This document shows positions 11,301 to 20,460 of a stretch of 31,004 bases of DNA, in pieces. The stretch's first letter is position 1; the number at the start of each line of letters is the position of its first letter. The notes below the pieces were generated by a model that was not told the DNA's origin, ran no database searches, and saw only the letters and a list, made by a program, of their open reading frames with translations. A program made the translations under genes and the position numbers. The DNA is from Perkinsus marinus ATCC 50983 (taxonomy: Eukaryota > Perkinsozoa > Perkinsida > Perkinsidae), in contig NW_003216106.1 of the NCBI RefSeq assembly GCF_000006405.1, positions 3,371 through 34,374 on the forward strand, in the 5' to 3' direction.

Positions 11301-12364
11301 CGAGTCTCAAGCTTAGCCATGTTAGCGATCTTCTTCTGACTGACTCGAACGATGAACAAGGCTCGGATGAGACCAGCACCAAGCATCATAGCCAACCAGA
11401 TGATGCCGATGTTCCAAGTAGAGAAAGCGACATAAGACCAAGCACCGATGGATTGGAAGACGTATATGACATCACAGAACTCCACCAAGATGCTCTCGAG
11501 TATTCCCGGTACCCTAACCCTGATAGCATTCGGACCGGTAACCTTCTCCATATCATTGGCCTCTTCGAATGTCAACCCACCAGCCTTGAGCAAAGCGTGA
11601 GCTTCATCAGCGGTCTTCTCAGCAGCGCCTACTGGACGGAAACGATCGTCATCCTCATCGTACAGATAGCGTACACAGGTGTACTCGAACCCACGATGCT
11701 TGGTCTCCTTATCGACCATAACAGGTACCAGAGTAGTGCACGAAGCTTGCTTATACTTGTTCTTAATGTCGTTCCAACCATCGACGAGCTGCCTCAAGAC
11801 ACCAGGAACAGCTTCATCATCGGTCATTCCAGGATCAACCATATCGCTCTCGTCAATGGCGTCTACTTCCTCCTCAATAAGGACGTGCGTGGCTTCCCTC
11901 ATGCTGACCTCAGGCAACATAAAATTGACTCGCATTACGTGGAAGAACGTAATCATTATTGCAGCCAATACGTGGAAGAGAACGAATACGTAAAGCCAGG
12001 GACCCATGACACCATTCCAGTCAGTACCCCAGCTTGTAAGAACATCAGGGAAATACGAGATGATCGCGAAGAACACCATGTTAACACCAGAACAGATAAG
12101 AACCGCGCACCACCCTACGAGTAGGAAGGAACCTATCCAGCATCGTCTATGTCCCGACTGAACGAATAGTCGCTCGCGTTCATCAGGACTGTGGAAGGTC
12201 AGCCGACGCAGACCCATCGCGACGGCCTTTTCACTCAGTTCGCTCTCATCTGCAAAGAGCCGGTTAGTACGTACCTTCCGATACACCACAAAAGCAATTG
12301 TGGCTAGTATAAGAAATAATAACACTGCACTCCAGATTACAACGACTGTGACGCCGAAATGCAT
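8336..12364 (-). CDS. ATP13A: P5B-type P-ATPase (ATP13A2-like), 3 exons
   Basis: Complete 1305-aa P-type ATPase. Exons in coding order: 12364-11068, 11008-10885 and 10832-8336; the introns are 59 and 52 nt, GT-AG, with consistent phase. The actuator-domain motif is LTGEP, the phosphorylation site is DKTGTIT with the catalytic Asp near residue 568, and CTGDN, KPEDK and GMCGDGGNDCGALRAAHAG follow. The GALRAAHAG/SDAEASMVSPF block and the RIPVAGK spacing before DKTGT are hallmarks of subfamily P5B, whose characterised members export polyamines from late endosomes, lysosomes or vacuoles. A hydrophobic N-terminus from residue 1, three early membrane segments and a six-segment C-terminal membrane domain are visible. 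The start is the ATG at 12364; upstream in-frame codons lack an ATG, and an acceptor-like CTGTTTTTCAG ends 36 nt before it. Oddity: the M4 motif reads NPMLP (residues 524-528) where P5B pumps have PPALP. Confidence 0.93.
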
Positions 12365-12399
12365 TGAGTTTATATTGTTTGTTAAGAGAGGAAAAGCAA

Positions 12400-12413
12400 C
12401 TGAAAAACAGTAC
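12400..12413 (-). promoter_or_regulatory. Possible trans-splice (or 5' UTR intron) acceptor of the P5B gene
   Basis: On the minus strand a T-rich tract ends in CAG 36 nt before the ATG. Perkinsozoa and dinoflagellates add a spliced leader to mRNAs at such AG sites. It could equally be the end of a 5' UTR intron. Confidence 0.3.
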
Positions 12414-13428
12414 AATCACGACAGAATTCGACCTCTTCCTCACTTGAATGAAACCCCAAAGTATTCATCATGGAAAAGCATAGTAGACAGATCACACAAT
12501 ATAGCTTAAGTACTCTAACACAACTCAACTTGCACAAAATCCGTAGTTCGGGACCTCGCTTCTTGATGATGCAAATAATGACTGTGAATTCCCGGTGTCA
12601 CCAGCATGCTTTCGACGTCGAACTCTCATACATCAATTCGTCTGACCATCATTTCAATCGAGCAAGCGTGTATGTTCTGAGTTTGTTCGGAATGGGGAAT
12701 CGTGACTGCGCCCATTAAAGGTCATTACAGTACAGCTCATGGGCAAAATCGGGACTTGAGTACCTTTCGGTTCTCCACAAATGCCTGAGGCTGGGCGTTC
12801 ATGAGGAATAACCACGAAAGGAGTGTACTTTAGACTCTGCCTCGGACGCTCGTATGTGACAACCTGCAAAGTCGCTCAGCGTTCAGCTGGGACAGCGGAC
12901 GCAGGATTTCTGCACGCATGCACAGCGCAGTTTACCGCAAACAACCAGGAGAAGTTTGCCAAACAGCACAGCGTCAAGTTTCTAAGAAGGAATAAAGGCG
13001 TACCAACTCGTTCGCCAGGGCAAACTCGAGTTCCAAGTGGTGCTGAAAAGGTGTAAAGATTTGAACGGCGGGTGGTATGATACATCGACGAAATTGGAGA
13101 GCAGCTTGCAAATGTAGAGTAAATTCCTCGTAGAGTACTTCATTTCTTTTGACTATGATCATCGCCTTGGGCAATGGCCGTCATGGTTTTGAATTCGTGA
13201 AACTGCGGAGGTGTTTCGGGAATCAAAACTAGGAAGGTTTTAGTTGGAACGTCCTGCCATATTATAGTTGTGTATAATCAGAGGATATCTGTGTTCCCAA
13301 CGCCGAATCATAATTTCGATAATCTGTGATTCATCCGAAGCTCTGAAGCAAATCTTGCTGAAAATACTCTCCCGAGGAGTGTCCCAACATTCCAGCTGAT
13401 CAATATTTCATCCTTCCCCAACTCGCGC
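12414..13428. other. Upstream region of the P5B ATPase; weak minus ORF
   Basis: About 1 kb without a supported gene. A minus-strand 62-codon ORF at 13162-12974 starts with ATG and reads MIIVKRNEVLYEEFTLHLQ; its composition is somewhat protein-like, but nothing else supports it. Confidence 0.3.
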
Positions 13429-13870
13429 CTATTCAGCTCGGATGGCAAGGAGTTTCGTCTCCACAAGGAAATCGCATGTCAGTCTCCAACAATCGAAGCG
13501 ATAGTTCAAGGTTGGCCGTCTTAGAACTGCAGTCTTCATAGAATTCGTTTTCACCTGGCACGTTATCGCATCACGAACCTTAACTGAAACCTCCACAGAA
13601 ATGGCAACTCCCTTTGTACAAGTCCAGGAACTTTCGCCGAGACCGCGGATGGTATCATAAATCTGCCCACAATACAAGGCTATGTGCTCTCTTGTGTAGC
13701 TGACTACCTCTACTGCCCTCACAAGTACACTGACTCTGAGGTGATACGTCACAACACCCGAGAGATTGAGCGTTATTCGTGCTCTGCCTTTGCACCAATT
13801 CTCTCCTAGAGACCTATCCCGGACCTCCAAATAGCGCTCGCGGTTCTGCTGGCATCCGGCTATCTCAGCA
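13429..13870 (-). CDS. Unrecognised protein, 3'-terminal exon
   Basis: A minus-strand open frame of up to about 150 codons ending in a stop at 13429. It has a beta-rich, moderately cysteine-bearing sequence (for example SGVVTYHLRVSVLVRAVEVV and FDCWRLTCDFLVETKLLAI). Upstream in the same frame it reads WNAYAEIAGCQQNRERYLEV back to about 13890, with no ATG, so it is probably an internal-to-terminal exon entered through an acceptor such as GCTGAG. The 5' part would lie toward the repeat at 13938 and the assembly gap. No family recognised; a secreted or surface beta-domain is possible from composition only. Confidence 0.45.
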
Positions 13871-13937
13871 TAAGCATTCCAGGTAGTGTCATATTATGAT
13901 CATCAACCCACTGCTGCATTCTGGAGTTGCTTCGTTG

Positions 13938-14030
13938 TGACAGAAACCGAATAGAACTTCCCCAAATTTGCTCAGAATTTTCATATTGTCGCCAACATAT
14001 TTTGCTGACCATGTACATACTCTCCCACAC
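13938..14030 (+). repeat. Dispersed repeat, 3' part
   Basis: Matches the shared core from CAGAAACCGA through CAGAATTTTCATATTGTCGCC to the end segment GACCATGTACATAC and CCCACAC. The 5' part present in the copies at 1352 and 19710 is not recognisable here. Confidence 0.75.
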
Positions 14031-14413
14031 AGTCGACTAATCTCTCTCTTCACCTCATCCTCGTCAGTGAGAGCTACCTCAGTAACCGCTCCAATCGATC
14101 CCAGTTGTCCTTCCCACGTGCTGGTGGATGGACGTCCAAAGTCCTCTTGCTAGTTCTGGGTAGTAAGAGAGCGGCAACTCAGAGGTTATTTTACGCACAT
14201 CGTTATTCGAGTACTTCGTCCCTCACAGCGAGAACTGATAACTCGCAAAACTGTTTATTGTTCTTCCAATTGATAACTTAGCCGGTAACTCATTGTCGTC
14301 ATTTCTTCCTGGTACAGATTAGTAGAGAACTTGTGTGTTTGTATGAGCTCAATGGATTGCTCGAATCACTGATTCGATCTACACCTCCTCCGCACAAGCA
14401 CAGTCATCGGCAT

Positions 14414-14513
14414 NNNNNNNNNNNNNNNNNNNNNNNNNNNNNNNNNNNNNNNNNNNNNNNNNNNNNNNNNNNNNNNNNNNNNNNNNNNNNNNNNNNNNNN
14501 NNNNNNNNNNNNN
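14414..14513. other. Assembly gap (100 N)
   Basis: Exactly 100 consecutive N, the conventional placeholder for a scaffold gap of unknown size. Features on its two sides may not be as close as drawn. Confidence 0.98.
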
Positions 14514-14682
14514 TAGACTATCAAACTCCCCATAAATCAATGTGTAATCAATGTGTATGTTTGATCATCCACGTTTTGGGGCTGGAGTATCAAGGAGGTT
14601 ATCGTTCTTAGGGAGTAGCACTCTCGTCGACGACACATCCATACAACACACAATTGTATGGCGCGTGCAAGCAACCCTTACA

Positions 14683-15090
14683 ATGCTTTTATTGTCAATA
14701 TTGATGGCAGCAATCTTTTCCGACTCTTCCCGTGCGGATCTCGGATGCAGTTCCGCCAATCAAATGTAGCAACATACTTTCGACAGCTTGTCATCATATT
14801 TAACTGCTGTCGAAAAGGAGTATTACCAGAGTCATTTCGAGTGTGCGTGGGTACGTGCCATATCCTACATGAGGCATGCAACATACATACGCGCTTGCAT
14901 TTTCGGATATCTAACCTGCTATGCGTGGAGGTACCACTACGACGATCTGAGCAGCCGCCTCCAACGGTGATTCTATGACGGGATTCATGTCTGTCTTTCT
15001 TTCTTTATTTCCTTACAGTTGATCTATCCGTGTACGGTTTGTGACAAGGTCATGCCGCACAAGTGTGTGCGGAATCTTGTTCATTGTTAG
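14683..15090 (+). CDS. Small secreted cysteine-rich protein, 3 exons (model)
   Basis: Proposed 79-aa precursor with exons 14683-14749, 14830-14930 and 15019-15090. The first exon is a clear signal peptide (MLLLLSILMAAIFSDSSRA) followed by DLGC. The second reads SFRVCVGTCHILHEACN and ends LLCVE. The third, after the strong pyrimidine-tract acceptor TTTCCTTACAG, reads LIYPCTVCDKVMPHKC and ends in HC then stop. The mature part of about 60 residues would hold nine cysteines. The second intron (88 nt) is well supported; the first (14750-14829) uses a weak GTTCCG donor chosen because it restores frame and keeps the cysteine after the signal peptide. No known family is recognised. It is probably exported or surface-associated by its signal peptide; function unknown. 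Confidence 0.45.
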
Positions 15091-15285
15091 CGTTTTACGT
15101 GAAGTACGCGAGCTGACCGATAATAGTAGAGCAGAAAACAAATTTCGCAAGTTGAAAACATTTTCTGATGACAAACTCATCATCAAGCGCAGATGCAAAC
15201 GTTGGGCTTCTCACCGTGGGTGAATGGCTTGACCAAGAGGATGTAACAAACCTATACGTGGTTTCAGTTGTTCCCAGTCTTATAA

Positions 15286-15432
15286 ATGCGTGTCGTACTC
15301 GTTATTGCGGCGGTCGTTGCTTACGTGTTACAGGGTATGGTGGGCTGCAATGAGTGTCCACCTGACAAGTGTCCTGATAAGTGTCCAAATGAATGCTATT
15401 TGCGCATTGGATATGGGTGCATCTGTATGTGA
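15286..15432 (+). CDS. Small secreted cysteine-rich peptide, 48 aa
   Basis: An uninterrupted 48-codon ORF, too short for most gene callers. Residues 1-20 (MRVVLVIAAVVAYVLQGMVG) are a textbook signal peptide. The remaining 28 residues carry seven cysteines: CNECPPDKCPDKCPNECY, then a GYGCICM end. The CP-x-x-C pattern repeats three times, which suggests a compact disulfide-bonded or metal-binding knot. The odd cysteine count may mean one free or intermolecular bond, or a further exon: a GTATGT donor overlaps the last codons, and a TTTTCAG acceptor lies near 15544. It sits 195 bp downstream of the other secreted cysteine-rich gene on the same strand. No known family recognised. Confidence 0.5.
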   Translation: MRVVLVIAAVVAYVLQGMVGCNECPPDKCPDKCPNECYLRIGYGCICM

Positions 15433-16263
15433 CTGATGATCTCCTATCTTAGAGTGGTGACCTTAACATTCCCGACTATGTATTGGGCGAATGGAACTCA
15501 AAATAGTCGTCTTTGCGTCATTAATTTTTTATCTGCGATTTTCAGACATTAGCAGTGCCCTTTGCAACAGTTGCACGCATATTGTATGAGCTTTCTGCGC
15601 TCCCGTTGAGCTTCGGATGGGAGTCCACTCGGGCGCGCAACTCAGTGCGTGTGCTGATCTTTGGAAGCTGTTTTAGATGTCGCTCATCAGATGGGTTTCG
15701 TGAGTGGCCAAGTTAATTTCCTCTTTCGTATACTTGTTATCAGACCCTTTGAGGAATGGTATGGAACTAATCAGATCACGTTATATGTCTGTGACGTGGT
15801 CGATATTCGATTCTGATCCGTAATGTGTATCGTGCAGTAAGTATTTTTACAGCTCGTTACAATTCGAGTATTTTGCGTACTCGAGGGGTGATTGTTTGGG
15901 ATCTCAATCTCCGGTCTTTTTCGTCACTATAACTCCGATTTCATGGATACAAATCATAATAGAGAGAGCGCGATGTTGGGTTACCCGAGAGTCGGTCGTC
16001 AATAGCTTCCTTTGCAGGGTGGAACTGTGCCGCTGTAGTGCGCTAAACATGCGTCACCTCAGAGTTACAAATGAACCATTCATTAGTTCAGTAGGTCGAG
16101 CACATTGCTCGAATGCCGATTTGAGAACGTGATTTCAAACCACGTAACGAGCTCTTCGTCTAGGGCTTCGATTAAAATGATGGTGGTTTGTGCAATTCTG
16201 CGCTGAGAATTGCTAGTTGATAAAGTTTATTTAGTTCATAAAAATAACGACTTCATTGTTGGA
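15433..16263. other. Intergenic region between small secreted-peptide ORFs
   Basis: About 830 bp. There are several short plus-strand frames with cysteines (for example around 15990-16130), but none has both a convincing start and splice sites. No repeat recognised. Confidence 0.3.
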
Positions 16264-16494
16264 ATGAGTGGTCAAATTCTGCTTGTATGCGGCTGCCTCG
16301 CGGTAGACTCTACAATGCAGAGCGACACTCACGCAGCTCTATCTGCTCCACTCACTGAGTCGCAACTAAGTTGTTTATTGTGGTCAACATATCATTTTTG
16401 CCATGCGGCCTGTTTGTCAACACGTCTGAAGAAACGTGAAATACACTCGTCTCGTGGAAAGCCTAGTCGAGTGGCATGGCACCAAGGCCACTGA
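16264..16494 (+). CDS. Possible small cysteine-containing protein, 76 aa
   Basis: An ATG-started ORF. The N-terminus MSGQILLVCGCLAVDS is a short hydrophobic stretch that could be a weak signal peptide. The middle reads LSAPLTESQLSCLLWS and TYHFCHAACLSTRLKK, and the tail is basic. It has the size and tone of the two upstream secreted candidates but no clear homology to them. It could be a chance ORF. Confidence 0.3.
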   Translation: MSGQILLVCGCLAVDSTMQSDTHAALSAPLTESQLSCLLWSTYHFCHAACLSTRLKKREIHSSRGKPSRVAWHQGH

Positions 16495-17242
16495 GCCGAC
16501 CTCCAGGCCAGCCTCTATTATTCGCTCAATTATTTGTTACCACTCTAGAACTTCATCGAACGTGACTGCCTATGTTTCGGGGAGAAGCACAGTTACTTAG
16601 TCACGACTTTGTAGTTTTTTGACGTTGCCTTACTGGCAGTCCTTCTTTTCCAGCCATACCTCATGTTGTTGCTCGATCATCAAGTCCAGCGCTATCGTAC
16701 GATCAAATATCATCCCGTTGGAGTACTATTCTAAAGCCATCACATAATCGATACCCAGTGGTCCTCTATCGCTTACGTGTGGGCTCTATGGCGAGAAGCG
16801 CTTTATAGCTGTTCATCCATGCCTTGACCTTCACCATCTCTTGTGCCACTTCCTAATCTGTTAGACCTTTACAGCACACAGTTCCGATCAATTTCCAGTC
16901 AGCGGCTCCCTGTCGCATAGAATTGCACGACGTGGAAGGATCCGTAATTGGACCCACCTCATACAGTTCTGAGTAGATGCACTTGAGCTACCTCGGACTG
17001 AAATGCTTACCTGAGACTATGTTCGAACACCGCCGTGACAACGAGAGAGTCGAATCCGAAATCTCAATGAGGTCGAGCCGATCCCCGTCGCCCTTGAGAC
17101 CTGTCATTTTGTCCTGCCAGTCTTGGATCAGACCAAGTCTGTGGTAGGAAGACGATCTGAGTAACGAAATCAGGATACCACACCATCTTCAACAATCGTT
17201 CATCACTTCCTCAGCGTTGCACTTCCACGACGATCGTTAGCA
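16495..17242. other. Region without a supported gene; possible decayed coding sequence
   Basis: Short coding-like pieces appear on the minus strand, for example LKGDGDRLDLIEISDST around 17040-17110, separated by stops and unclear joins. This may be a decayed gene or mobile-element fragment; no family can be named. Confidence 0.25.
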
Positions 17243-17464
17243 ATGTCCGACGACGTTTCCGCCTCAAGCACATACCGAGCCAGGAGACCCCGCGGTATCT
17301 CCGTCACAGACATGAACTTCCTTCGCTTCCGCCAAGAGGTACTTGAATGTCCGAATCATCAAGAAGTCGCACGGGAGCACAATCTTATGGGGAAGACCCA
17401 CATCGTGCCAAAAAGAACTATGTTTGCCCGTCTGAGCGTCCACAAGCTGATATCTTTCAGGTAG
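17243..17464 (+). CDS. Unrecognised ORF, possible first exon
   Basis: An ATG-started 73-codon frame with polar, protein-like sequence (MSDDVSASSTYRARRPRG, then DMNFLRFRQEVLECPNHQE). Its end overlaps a GTAGTG donor-like site after TTTCAG, and a further open stretch rich in Ala and Lys (KPKTEAAAQRAMNPRKKAK) follows at 17495-17600. The intervening piece would be an unusually short intron, so the join is not claimed. No family recognised. Confidence 0.3.
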   Translation: MSDDVSASSTYRARRPRGISVTDMNFLRFRQEVLECPNHQEVAREHNLMGKTHIVPKRTMFARLSVHKLISFR

Positions 17465-17891
17465 TGCTCTTCCACCAACAACTCGAGTGAAAAGCCTAAG
17501 ACCGAGGCCGCAGCACAGCGCGCGATGAACCCCAGGAAAAAAGCAAAAATGGTATTGGCAGAACGGTGCAGATTTCCGCCTAGTACAGAATCAGTCACCG
17601 TAGTGTGAACGGTGGTTGCGCCTTGTGTATTAGTATGAACGAACAATGACGAGCTATGGGACGCAGAAAACGACTCCTAGAGAGAGAGTGCCACGTCGGA
17701 GGCGAGACTGAGTGAGCGCGGAAACGCAACAACACTTGACGGAGAGGAAACATCTATACAACGAGGATAGGAATTGCGAAAAACAGCAATATTGGTGAAT
17801 TGCAAATGAGGTAGGATATCAGTGCTTGACTTCCTCGCCTCATTATTCGAGACAGTGTTAATATGCACGAACTCGATCATCAAGTCGATTA

Positions 17892-17991
17892 TTAATCTTT
17901 TCTCACGAGCTTGTACAAGTCATTCAAACATGCAGGCTGTTTGTTCTGACATAAAACTCGAGTTTTACACTCATAATTGTAGTAGTGGTAA

Positions 17992-18059
<68 letters not shown>

Positions 18060-18060
18060 A

Positions 18061-18110
<50 letters not shown>

Positions 18111-18111
18111 A

Positions 18112-18206
<95 letters not shown>

Positions 18207-18207
18207 A

Positions 18208-18299
<92 letters not shown>

Positions 18300-20341
18300 A
18301 TAGTAGTAATAGTAGTGCCTCACCTGTGCCTTGTTAACGATCCAAGTGGGTATGTTACCCTTCACGTCCACTTGGTTATACATGGTCACTGTCAGCTCCT
18401 CAGTGTCGGGATCGATTGACATTGCATATCCCGCAAACTTAACATCACATCGGACATACCCAGACAGGACACCATTCTCAGGATACTCTGATGAAAGTCA
18501 CCAGTAAGAGCAAAACGACCGAAGCTAACCCCACCTGGAAGATCCACGGACTTTGACGAAACAATCCAAAGATTGTTATTAATCTTCTGTCGCAGAACTG
18601 CAAACACTGCGTCACGTCCACCGACGTTCATCATACCTAACGAAAGAATTACTCCCAATGCAAATAATCAACTTCACCTTTGAAAGCATCATAATGCAGA
18701 TCCAAACGCCTGTCGGGCTCATCGATGAGAGCCTTCTTCAACATTTTCCCTAAAGTGCACAAAAAAGTAAGCAAAGAGCAACTACTACTAGTCCTCGCCA
18801 AGTAGGAACGGAACACTTGTGGCTTTTGCTGCGACTCAAAGCCTTGCCCATGTATGAACCATCTTCGTATTCCGAGACCCAAGGTTCGAATCCCACGGAT
18901 GTCATATTTCAAAACATTTATTTTTTCCAGCTGGTTTCCTGCAGTGCCATATGAATCACAGAGATGTCATATTCTAAGCAAAAACTCACGAAGGTTACTT
19001 TTCCAAGTCGCTCCGGATACTCACATACGGACACACACTCTGACTCGCTCTACAATGGCTATGACAACACTTCGACTCTCTGGCATTTCCTATTATCCCT
19101 GATCGCGTTCATCATAACAGCATCGTCCCGACCACTACCACCATAAACTATTACTCACCATCAGCGGTTTGCTTATCAAAGTCCTTTCTCGCTTCTGGGT
19201 CCATGAGAACGTCCAGAAGCCGCTGCATATCGATTTCATCCACACCGAACGAGCGATAGCCCATGACGATCTGAACTCATTCGTCAACGTAGATCAGAAC
19301 TGTAAATTGCTCACCTGGAGAGTTTCACTTGTCTGCGACCTCACCATCATAGTAACTTCGCCCGACTTCCCATTAGGATCGAATTCAGCCTTGCCCTCGG
19401 CAGATAAGTAATAAAGAACTTTCTCTTGTGCTTCCAAAGCGGCGTCCAGTAATTTCTAAGGATCAAAAATCTGATTAACCGTCGTTTACTTCGTGCGTTA
19501 AACCTGTGTTTCTGGAGGTAAAATAGTAGAAACCGTCGGGGTGTCCTAAGAAAACAAGAAAATAATCAGCCCAACTGGCAGAGTAGAAAGAGCCTACAAC
19601 TTCGCCATTTTCAAGTTGCAACTGGCTGACTTCTGATAAACAGTCAAGAAAGTCTTCGCTTGTCCACGACTGTACATGGGCGAGCCGTTGAGTCTGAGGA
19701 TGAGGAACGATCGCTCGAGCAAACAGTGTTGGATGAATATATGTTCGTTTTCTTCACTAACTATGGAAGTTTACATACGAATTCGCGTAGAAGTGCTAAT
19801 GAACCAATGAGAATTTCTCAAAATTTCCTCAGAATTTCCATATTGTCGCCAACACACGTAGTTGACCATGCCCCCACTGAGGAGGTGTGTCGCGTAAATT
19901 GCCTGCTTGCCGTACCACACTTCCATTTATTACCTCAGCACTGTCGTCCATGGCTTCGTCGTACTGAGGAGTCGGAGTAGAAACCTTAACACAAAAACCA
20001 TACCATTGCACTAGCCGAAAAAACAACTGTTGTGGACGTTGACATTCTTATACTGCGCGTTCCGACTTATTGAGATTTTCTGATACTGAAATCTCTACAA
20101 GCAGATGAGATATTCAATAGTCGCGACCAGCCAAAAAAAACTTTGACAGAATTTTGGTATTCAAAAACTGACTAGAAGCAATACCCGACTTTATCACCTT
20201 ATTATGATGCTCCTTTTCGCCCGGCATTTGCAGGTCCTCCACGGGTACTTCGAAAATATAATGGTTCCCCGATGGAGTCCGCTTCAACTTCTTCGGGTCC
20301 AACGCTACCCTCTTTGTTTCTGTCGACAACGAACAGCCCAT
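17892..20341 (-). CDS. START-domain lipid-transfer protein with MGC N-terminus, 9 exons
   Basis: Predicted 293-aa protein with one START (StAR-related lipid transfer) domain, a hydrophobic-pocket fold that binds a single lipid. Exons in coding order: 20341-20198, 19984-19934, 19545-19504, 19455-19315, 19270-19159, 18749-18678, 18636-18535, 18487-18324 and 17945-17892; phases agree throughout. The domain starts near residue 80 (KLLDAALEAQEKVLYYL). It includes SVDLPEYPENGVLSGYVR and ends in the START signature YNQVDVKGNIPTWIVNKAQ, followed by KQPACLNDLYKLVRKD. These blocks align one for one with the triple-START gene at 26393-29110. The N-terminus MGCSLSTE fits N-myristoylation at Gly2 and palmitoylation at Cys3, so membrane anchoring is inferred. 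Introns vary widely: four are 41-48 nt, while four are 213-409 nt, one bearing a dispersed repeat and the last a microsatellite. Confidence 0.85.
17979..18317. repeat. Trinucleotide microsatellite (GTA)n / (TAC)n, about 113 units
   Basis: A near-continuous array of GTA triplets on the plus strand with a few GTAATA and GTGGTAATA interruptions. It lies inside the last intron of the START gene, beginning about 6 nt after the donor at 18323 in the coding direction and filling most of that 378-nt intron. Confidence 0.97.
19710..19880 (+). repeat. Dispersed repeat in START-gene intron 2
   Basis: The clearest copy. It reads CAGTGTTGGATGAATAT, TTCTTCACTAACTATGGAAG, TTTACATACGAATT, a GAGAATTTC and AAAATTTCCTCAG core, CATATTGTCGCCAACACACG and GTTGACCATG. 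It lies antisense to the START gene within the 388-nt intron 19546-19933. Confidence 0.85.
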
Positions 20342-20431
20342 ATGCAGTAGTAAACCAGGTACCTCAACCTTCAACTACGACAGATGTGATAAACTACACC
20401 ATCTCAAGAGCAAGGTAGTAAAAATCCCGCG

Positions 20432-20460
20432 GTTCTCTCAGAATTTTCGCCAACACAAAA
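20432..20460 (+). repeat. Dispersed repeat, short fragment
   Basis: TCTCAGAATTTT joined directly to CGCCAACACAAA, which is the repeat core with the CATATTGT segment missing. Too short to be certain. Confidence 0.4.

Noticed and set aside
11216-12124. A 302-codon plus-strand ORF
   Set aside because: It lies wholly opposite the first exon of the P5B ATPase, whose conserved motifs prove the minus strand. The open frame is a codon-composition shadow.
8336-12364. Assignment of the P-ATPase to P5A (ER helix dislocase) instead of P5B
   Set aside because: The GALRAAHAG and SDAEASMVSPF blocks and the spacing before DKTGT are of the P5B type, and the P5A PPELP motif is absent.
17822-18422. Long ORFs of poly-Ser, poly-Val and poly-Tyr
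   Set aside because: All are readings of the trinucleotide microsatellite. The minus-strand frame contains a real START exon at one end, but the array itself is intronic.
18830-18905. tRNA gene or tRNA-derived SINE in the START gene intron
   Set aside because: GGTTCGAATCC matches a B box, but the flanking bases do not form a T stem and no A box or acceptor stem can be placed.
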